A DNA stretch of 46,240 nt from contig NZ_NUNF01000037.1 in the NCBI RefSeq assembly GCF_002585305.1, forward strand, positions 57,690 to 103,929. The letters are read 5' to 3'. This document shows positions 42,630-46,240 of this stretch, in pieces; position 1 is the first letter of the stretch, and every line of letters starts with the position of its first letter. A program made the position numbers and the translations under genes. Origin of the DNA: Bacillus sp. AFS037270. Its GTDB lineage: Bacteria > Bacillota > Bacilli > Bacillales_B > DSM-18226. The notes under the pieces are model-generated. The model was not told the origin of the DNA, did not search any database, and saw nothing but the letters and a program-made list of their open reading frames with translations.

Positions 42630-42819
42630 ATGATGACCTCTTTCTTGTTTTTAAAATAATATCATACACCTAATCTGAAACTTTATAAATATGTAATATT
42701 CTTTTTTTCTCAGGCAGCCTTTTATACATTTGAGATAACGGAGAATTATTCAATTTTTATAAACAAAAACATAAAAAATAGGATTGTATATGTTAAAATG
42801 TGGTAAAGGGAGTGGTTGT

Positions 42820-43007
42820 ATGAAGGACGAAAATAAACCAATAAATGAAGTAATTGACCACTTTACAAGATTGAAGGAAATGCTGTTAAACTTGCCAAAA
42901 CTAATTTTAAAAAATTACCAAAAGCATTAAAATTCTTTGGATATTTTATAATCGGTTTTTTATCAATATCCATTGTGTTATTGATTATATTAAATTTATT
43001 AAACTGA
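42820..43007 (+). pseudogene. Small membrane protein gene with a -1 frameshift
   Basis: After AAAGGGAGTGG, an ATG opens a frame that ends after 36 codons (MKDENKPINEVIDHFTRLKE...). The -1 frame continues smoothly with KLAKTNFKKLPKALKFFGYF, one membrane helix (FIIGFLSISIVLLIILNLL) and a stop at 43005-43007. The switch point lies around GTTAAAC at 42885-42891. One lost base explains it; together the frames give a protein of about 62 residues with an amphipathic start and a C-terminal anchor. Confidence 0.5.
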
Positions 43008-43086
43008 CTGAAACTGGCTTTAGAAAAGTATCGTAAGGTTAACTTCATAATATGAATAGTAATAATTTTGAATGGAGGTGTAATAA

Positions 43087-43248
43087 ATGATTTGGATATA
43101 TATATTTATGCCTGTTCTTATATTGAGTGGAATAGCTATTTATTTTGAAAGAAAATATGGGGCGACTTCTCCAGATGAAGGTAGAACTGCTGAGAAGTTA
43201 GAGGAATATCCACCAGAACATGGCATGAATTCTTTTAACCCATTCTGA
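43087..43248 (+). CDS. Small single-helix membrane protein
   Basis: A 53-residue protein: an N-terminal membrane helix (IWIYIFMPVLILSGIAIYF), then a polar tail with EEYPPEHGMNSFNPF. It lies behind a strong ATGGAGGTG site. No family recognised. It is 79 nt after the frameshifted small membrane gene, and both could form an operon. A terminator at 43461-43498 may end the transcript. Confidence 0.6.
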   Translation: MIWIYIFMPVLILSGIAIYFERKYGATSPDEGRTAEKLEEYPPEHGMNSFNPF

Positions 43249-43460
43249 AGGAATGAACCAAATACTTTTAGCCTAGATCATGTGGATTGAATTCCTAAAG
43301 ATTCAAAAAACAAAGAGACCTTAAAAAGTGGATCCAGCTGTTATCAATGATAGTGAATTTTAAACTAAAATGGTAACCATTTTAGCACATAAAAACGCTT
43401 AGAATTAAATCTAACGGGTTGGGTTTTTCGAGTACAAAAACCAAATTGGCAAACCAATAA

Positions 43461-43498
43461 GCAGTCCAATTTACACTTGAATTGGACTGTCTTTTTTT
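43461..43498 (+). terminator. Strong terminator
   Basis: CAGTCCAATT and AATTGGACTG form a 10-bp stem followed by TCTTTTTTT. The nearest upstream gene ends 213 nt earlier. Confidence 0.8.
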
Positions 43499-43518
43499 GT
43501 TATATAAGGATTTTTATC

Positions 43519-43624
43519 CAAATTGAGGACGATTAGCACCCAAAATTCCACCCCTTTTGACAGGTTGACAGAAGTTATTGTCAGCGTGCGAATTCGTATG
43601 TTCATTATGACGCAAATTGAGGAC
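43519..43624. repeat. Direct repeat, possible IS remnant
   Basis: CAAATTGAGGAC occurs at 43519-43530 and 43613-43624. The intervening sequence with CACCCAAAATTCCACCCC and TTGACAGAAG looks like a remnant of an IS21-type end. This identification is weak and from memory. Confidence 0.35.
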
Positions 43625-43754
43625 CGAATTTCAAGAAGGTTTATTGGATATTTATATTAAAATAAAAGAAAGCTTACGAACGGGAAAGAGTAGCTTAAGA
43701 AGGATAGTAGCAATTAATAGAGAATATAAATAATTTAACTGAGATAGGAGGGAT

Positions 43755-44147
43755 ATTTTTGAACACGAATTAAAGGGACTTATTAAAAAATGTGATATCG
43801 CAATTAAACAGGAAGATTTTGATACACTAATTAATTACTATACAGATGATGCAATCTTAGTTATAAAACCAGGCATGATTGCACGAGGCAAAAAGGAAAT
43901 TAAAATAGCATTTATTAAAATTGCGAAATATTTCAATAACAGTCTTGTCCCAACACAAGGAGAAATGATTGTCTTAGAAACTGGAGACACTGCCCTAGTT
44001 ATATCCCAAACCTTGCTTGAAGCTGATAAAAATAACAGTGATTATTCAATGGATAGACGAGCAACATATGTATTTAAGAAAAGTCCACAAGGTGAGTGGC
44101 TTTGTGCCATAGACAACTCATATGGTACGGATTTAATTAACAAATAG
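43755..44147 (+). CDS. yybH: YybH-like SnoaL-fold protein with an unclear start
   Basis: About 130 residues, closely matching what I remember of B. subtilis Yyb[44 protein letters not shown] and [16 protein letters not shown]. The fold is NTF2/SnoaL-like; function unknown. AGGAGGG at 43746-43752 is well placed for a start near 43759-43761, but no ATG, GTG or TTG is in frame there: the TTG at 43759 is out of frame by one base. Either a rare ATT start (43755) is used, or a base was lost. The next in-frame ATG (43875) would remove 40 conserved residues. Confidence 0.75.
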   Translation: MFEHELKGLIKKCDIAIKQEDFDTLINYYTDDAILVIKPGMIARGKKEIKIAFIKIAKYFNNSLVPTQGEMIVLETGDTALVISQTLLEADKNNSDYSMDRRATYVFKKSPQGEWLCAIDNSYGTDLINK

Positions 44148-44169
44148 TTAGTAATAGTTTGTGAATCAT

Positions 44170-44240
44170 TGTACTTAAACAAACGGGTGCTTGTGCTTAA
44201 CAGAGAGTCGTAACTGAGCTCTTTTTCTTGTTCCATTATC
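44170..44240 (+). repeat. Dispersed repeat, copy 2
   Basis: Starts TGTACTTAAACAA and ends CTTGTTCCATTATC with an inner imperfect hairpin and T run, matching 27153-27220. Like copy 1 it lies shortly after a stop codon. Confidence 0.6.
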
Positions 44241-44320
44241 GGGGCAGTTTACTTAATGAAGGAATGAAAGGATATTATCGTAATAAATTGGTCATAAATA
44301 TTGATTATTGGTGGTGAACG

Positions 44321-44644
44321 ATGAAAAAGACCCCTAGTTTATTAGTTTTTTTTATTTTCTTATTGGTTGTTACTGCTTGTGGAGGTCCTTTTACATCAAC
44401 ATCTTCCGATTTGTATGTAGTTAAAAAGGCACATTCAAAGGATGATAACGAAGCGTGGATAATAGCATATGACCCCAACAGTATTACAGAAAAGAAAGAA
44501 ATAAAAATATTGGTCCAAGAACTAATGGTCTGGAACTTGATTGAGGTTAATAAAACTTATTTTTCAAGTTACTCAAAAAAAGGAGATAATCCCTGGATAT
44601 TAGACAAAATTGAACATCTTGGTGACAATGAAACTATAAGATGA
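44321..44644 (+). CDS. Small lipoprotein of unknown function
   Basis: A 107-residue lipoprotein: signal sequence (KKTPSLLVFFIFLLVV) with lipobox VTAC (Cys20), then a short mixed alpha/beta domain (LYVVKKAHSKDDNEAWIIAY, KEIKILVQELMVWNLIEVNK) that looks like a compact OB- or DUF-type domain, but I cannot name it. GGTGGTGA precedes the ATG. No operon partner. Confidence 0.7.
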   Translation: MKKTPSLLVFFIFLLVVTACGGPFTSTSSDLYVVKKAHSKDDNEAWIIAYDPNSITEKKEIKILVQELMVWNLIEVNKTYFSSYSKKGDNPWILDKIEHLGDNETIR

Positions 44645-44692
44645 TTAAATTTTAACTATCTCATGGGTGCTTATTAAGATACAGCTTCAATT

Positions 44693-44770
44693 TTAAACGG
44701 TTTCTGCTTTAACTGAAGTAAATGGAACAAGAAACAAACAGGCAACAATTATAAGAATGAATTTTTTCAT
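44693..44770 (-). pseudogene. Signal-peptide-only frame, probable gene remnant
   Basis: On the minus strand a 25-codon frame encodes a complete signal peptide (MKKFILIIVACLFLVPFTSV, then KAETV) with a possible cleavage site at KA-E, followed at once by TAA. The ribosome binding site is weak. It looks like the 5' stub of a secreted-protein gene. Confidence 0.4.
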
Positions 44771-45042
44771 AGAAGACCAACCCATAGTTTTCTCTTAATT
44801 TAATCAATTATGAAATGATTAATGCATAGGTTCAAAAAGCTATAATAATTTGATAATCCTTGTTCAACTCCCTCAGTTAAATACGATTTTCTCTCGAATG
44901 CTCGCTTATTCGCAGGATTTCATATCCCTTGATTTGGAGTTAACGATTAAATGAATTACGTTTAGATCATTATGGCTTCGTGAAGGCATAGTTAAATAGA
45001 GGAGTAAAGTGAAACTCCATAATTTACCATATAATGTACATG

Positions 45043-45132
45043 CTCCACGCCGCCCCTGGAGGCTTTCCCTCCCATGTCTCAACGGGTCATTTGCCCTATC
45101 ATTCCTTCGTCATGCCTATCCAAGGGGTGGAG
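45043..45132 (-). ncRNA. Structured RNA candidate in the IS110 element flank (bridge-RNA-like)
   Basis: A GC-rich block just downstream of the transposase gene folds well. CTCCAC and CCCC (45043-45056) pair with GGGG and GTGGAG (45123-45132), enclosing the hairpins GGAGG/CCTCC (45058-45072) and GGG/CCC (45084-45096). IS110-family elements carry a bridge RNA in a noncoding end; in the IS1111 group it is on the 3' side, as here. The strand and boundaries are inferred. Confidence 0.4.
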
Positions 45133-45289
45133 GCCAGTTATGCTAACGGAATGGGTCTGTGCCCTTATGTTGAACAAACCTGGTACTCCGTACATATTTG
45201 AAATCCTGCAAATAAGCCAACATACGGTCAATACATGTGTGCTGTATTTCTTATTTTAAGGGGACGATTAACTTAATTTCTGTAATTCA

Positions 45290-46240
45290 TTAGGCAGCTA
45301 ACGGTGATAATGGTTTGACCTTATCAGGGCAATAAGACTCATTTCGTCTAGAAATACCTACAAAAATCCTTGCCAATTTGCCAATTAACTTCATAATAGA
45401 TTTCATTTTCTTTATTTTTTTTACTTTGACATTATGAAAATGTATTGCTTTAAATTCTGGATTATTCATCACAAGGCTCATTGTCGCTAGGTAGAGGAAT
45501 CGCCTTAGTCTGGAACGTCCTCGCTTAGAAATGATAATCTGGCCTTTCCACTTGCCCGAACTTGCTTCGGCTAAATGCAATCCTGCATGGCGGAGTAAAG
45601 AATTGCCATGAGAAAAGCTGCTTAAATCACCAGCTTCACCTAATATGCCAGCTAAAGAAATTTCACTTATTCCTTTAATGGTAAGGAGCTTCTTAGCGAA
45701 AGGAATTTTATTTAATGCTTCAGTAACTTGTTGTTCAACTCTTTCGAGTTGAGTTACAGCTAAATCATATTCCTCTAATAATTGTTCCAAATGGAATTTA
45801 TAAGCATCAAGTGCTTGTCTATTACCAACAGATTTCTTAACTAACTGGATGAGTAATAGGGCCTTTTTTAATCCAGGCTGCCTCTTCATTATAGATTTCC
45901 AACCTGTAATAACCTCGTGAGGCTTCATATTCTCTAAGTCAACAGGGGAGGGGAATAAACGAAGGGTTGCGATTGCCCCTTTAGCCTTAATATCTTTAAA
46001 CACCTGTCGGAGTTCAGGAAAGACAATATCTACCCAACGATTTAATTGATTAATAGAACTGACAAGGCGTTTAACAACTACATCACGGTTAGACATTAGA
46101 ACTCTTAGTTTTTCAAATGATTCTGTTGTGTATCTAACTTCCGAGTAGTAACCGTTCTTCACCATATCAGCGATGACTAAGGCATCTTTTTTATCACTTT
46201 TTGATTGAGTATTATCACGGTTTTCTTTATTCCTTTTTAC
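45290..46240 (-). CDS. IS110-family transposase, 5' end beyond the window
   Basis: A partial DEDD transposase of at least 316 residues; the frame stays open to the window edge. Next to the edge it reads NTQSKSDKKDALVIADMVKN, the conserved acidic end of the RuvC-like DEDD domain. A coiled middle region follows, then the C-terminal Tnp_20 domain with LTIKGISEISLAGILGEAGD, HAGLHLAEASSGKWKGQ and SKRGRSRLRRFLY, where the catalytic serine is expected. The enzyme inserts and excises with a guide (bridge) RNA. No frameshift was seen in this part. Confidence 0.92.
   Translation of the reverse strand, partial: VKRNKENRDNTQSKSDKKDALVIADMVKNGYYSEVRYTTESFEKLRVLMSNRDVVVKRLVSSINQLNRWVDIVFPELRQVFKDIKAKGAIATLRLFPSPVDLENMKPHEVITGWKSIMKRQPGLKKALLLIQLVKKSVGNRQALDAYKFHLEQLLEEYDLAVTQLERVEQQVTEALNKIPFAKKLLTIKGISEISLAGILGEAGDLSSFSHGNSLLRHAGLHLAEASSGKWKGQIIISKRGRSRLRRFLYLATMSLVMNNPEFKAIHFHNVKVKKIKKMKSIMKLIGKLARIFVGISRRNESYCPDKVKPLSPLAA

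Larger units (their letters stand above)
43249..43754. other. Gene-free stretch with repeat debris
   Basis: About 500 bases with no convincing coding frame. It holds the terminator at 43461-43498 and, from 43519, sequence with a 12-bp direct repeat that resembles insertion-sequence end debris. Confidence 0.45.
45000..46240 (-). mobile_element. IS110-family insertion sequence, 3' part
   Basis: The transposase gene plus its structured downstream flank. The left boundary is somewhere left of about 45040 and could not be fixed, since IS110 elements lack clear terminal inverted repeats and target duplications. The right (5') part is cut by the window end. Confidence 0.65.

Noticed and set aside
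42630..42800. Vitamin riboswitch before the ECF S-component gene
   Set aside because: No TPP, FMN, preQ1 or cobalamin core motifs seen.
1..46240. CRISPR arrays, tRNA or rRNA genes, classical toxin-antitoxin pairs
   Set aside because: No regularly spaced repeats, no tRNA T-arm/acceptor patterns and no rRNA-like sequence were noticed on reading; a tool-based scan was not possible.

Overview
The window is low-GC, Gram-positive chromosomal DNA with strong AGGAGG-type ribosome binding sites, frequent TTG/GTG starts and many factor-independent terminators. It is almost certainly from an endospore-forming member of the Bacillaceae (Bacillus or Neobacillus-like). It carries a KinB-like sporulation kinase, a Spo0E-type phosphatase, a four-gene spore germinant receptor, a DUF1657/DUF421 '2Duf' spore locus, an intracellular subtilisin, a YsnF-type stress protein and YybH. 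No rRNA, tRNA or CRISPR was seen.

Layout. 1-5.2 kb: repeat fragment, sensor kinase, unknown membrane protein, DinB-like protein and a KimA-type potassium transporter. 5.5-12.3 kb: mostly single-gene units, namely a macro-domain fusion, cupredoxin, orphan acyl carrier protein, Spo0E-like protein, GNAT, DUF3291, a CBO0543-type membrane protein, a small lipoprotein and YsnF behind a good sigma-B-like promoter. 12.6-15.9 kb: small basic protein, AraC regulator divergent from an oxidoreductase/aldo-keto reductase pair, and a small protein. 16.2-21.3 kb: a LysR-controlled catabolic cluster (VOC protein, MFS transporter, type I dehydroquinase, YdiB-like quinate/shikimate dehydrogenase) with a visible LysR palindrome and a cre-like site. 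21.5-26.1 kb: DUF3231, LtrA, FMN reductase, isochorismatase-like hydrolase behind two palindromes, a broken CBO0543 gene and an SRPBCC protein. 26.6-28.7 kb: accessory patch with a leaderless NlpC/P60-like protein and a frameshifted beta-helix pectate-lyase-like gene. 28.7-31.4 kb: LCP protein, then an MFS transporter preceded by a complete PyrR-type attenuator. 31.4-35.7 kb: germination operon in the order B-A-C-D. 35.7-42.6 kb: amine oxidase, CBS-HEPN fusion, glycine-zipper protein, DUF1657-DUF1657-2Duf, a small protein, intracellular serine protease and an ECF S component. 42.8-46.2 kb: small, broken or remnant genes, dispersed repeats and the 3' part of an IS110-family element with a structured, bridge-RNA-like flank.

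The most rewarding items are the PyrR attenuator (it ties an uncharacterised transporter to pyrimidine metabolism), the structured RNA candidate beside the IS110 transposase, the CBS-HEPN and macro-domain fusions, the 2Duf cluster without spoVA genes, and the quinate/shikimate cluster with an unexplained VOC enzyme. Several genes carry single-base frameshifts; without reads I cannot separate real decay from assembly error. Family assignments rest on remembered motifs, not on database searches.
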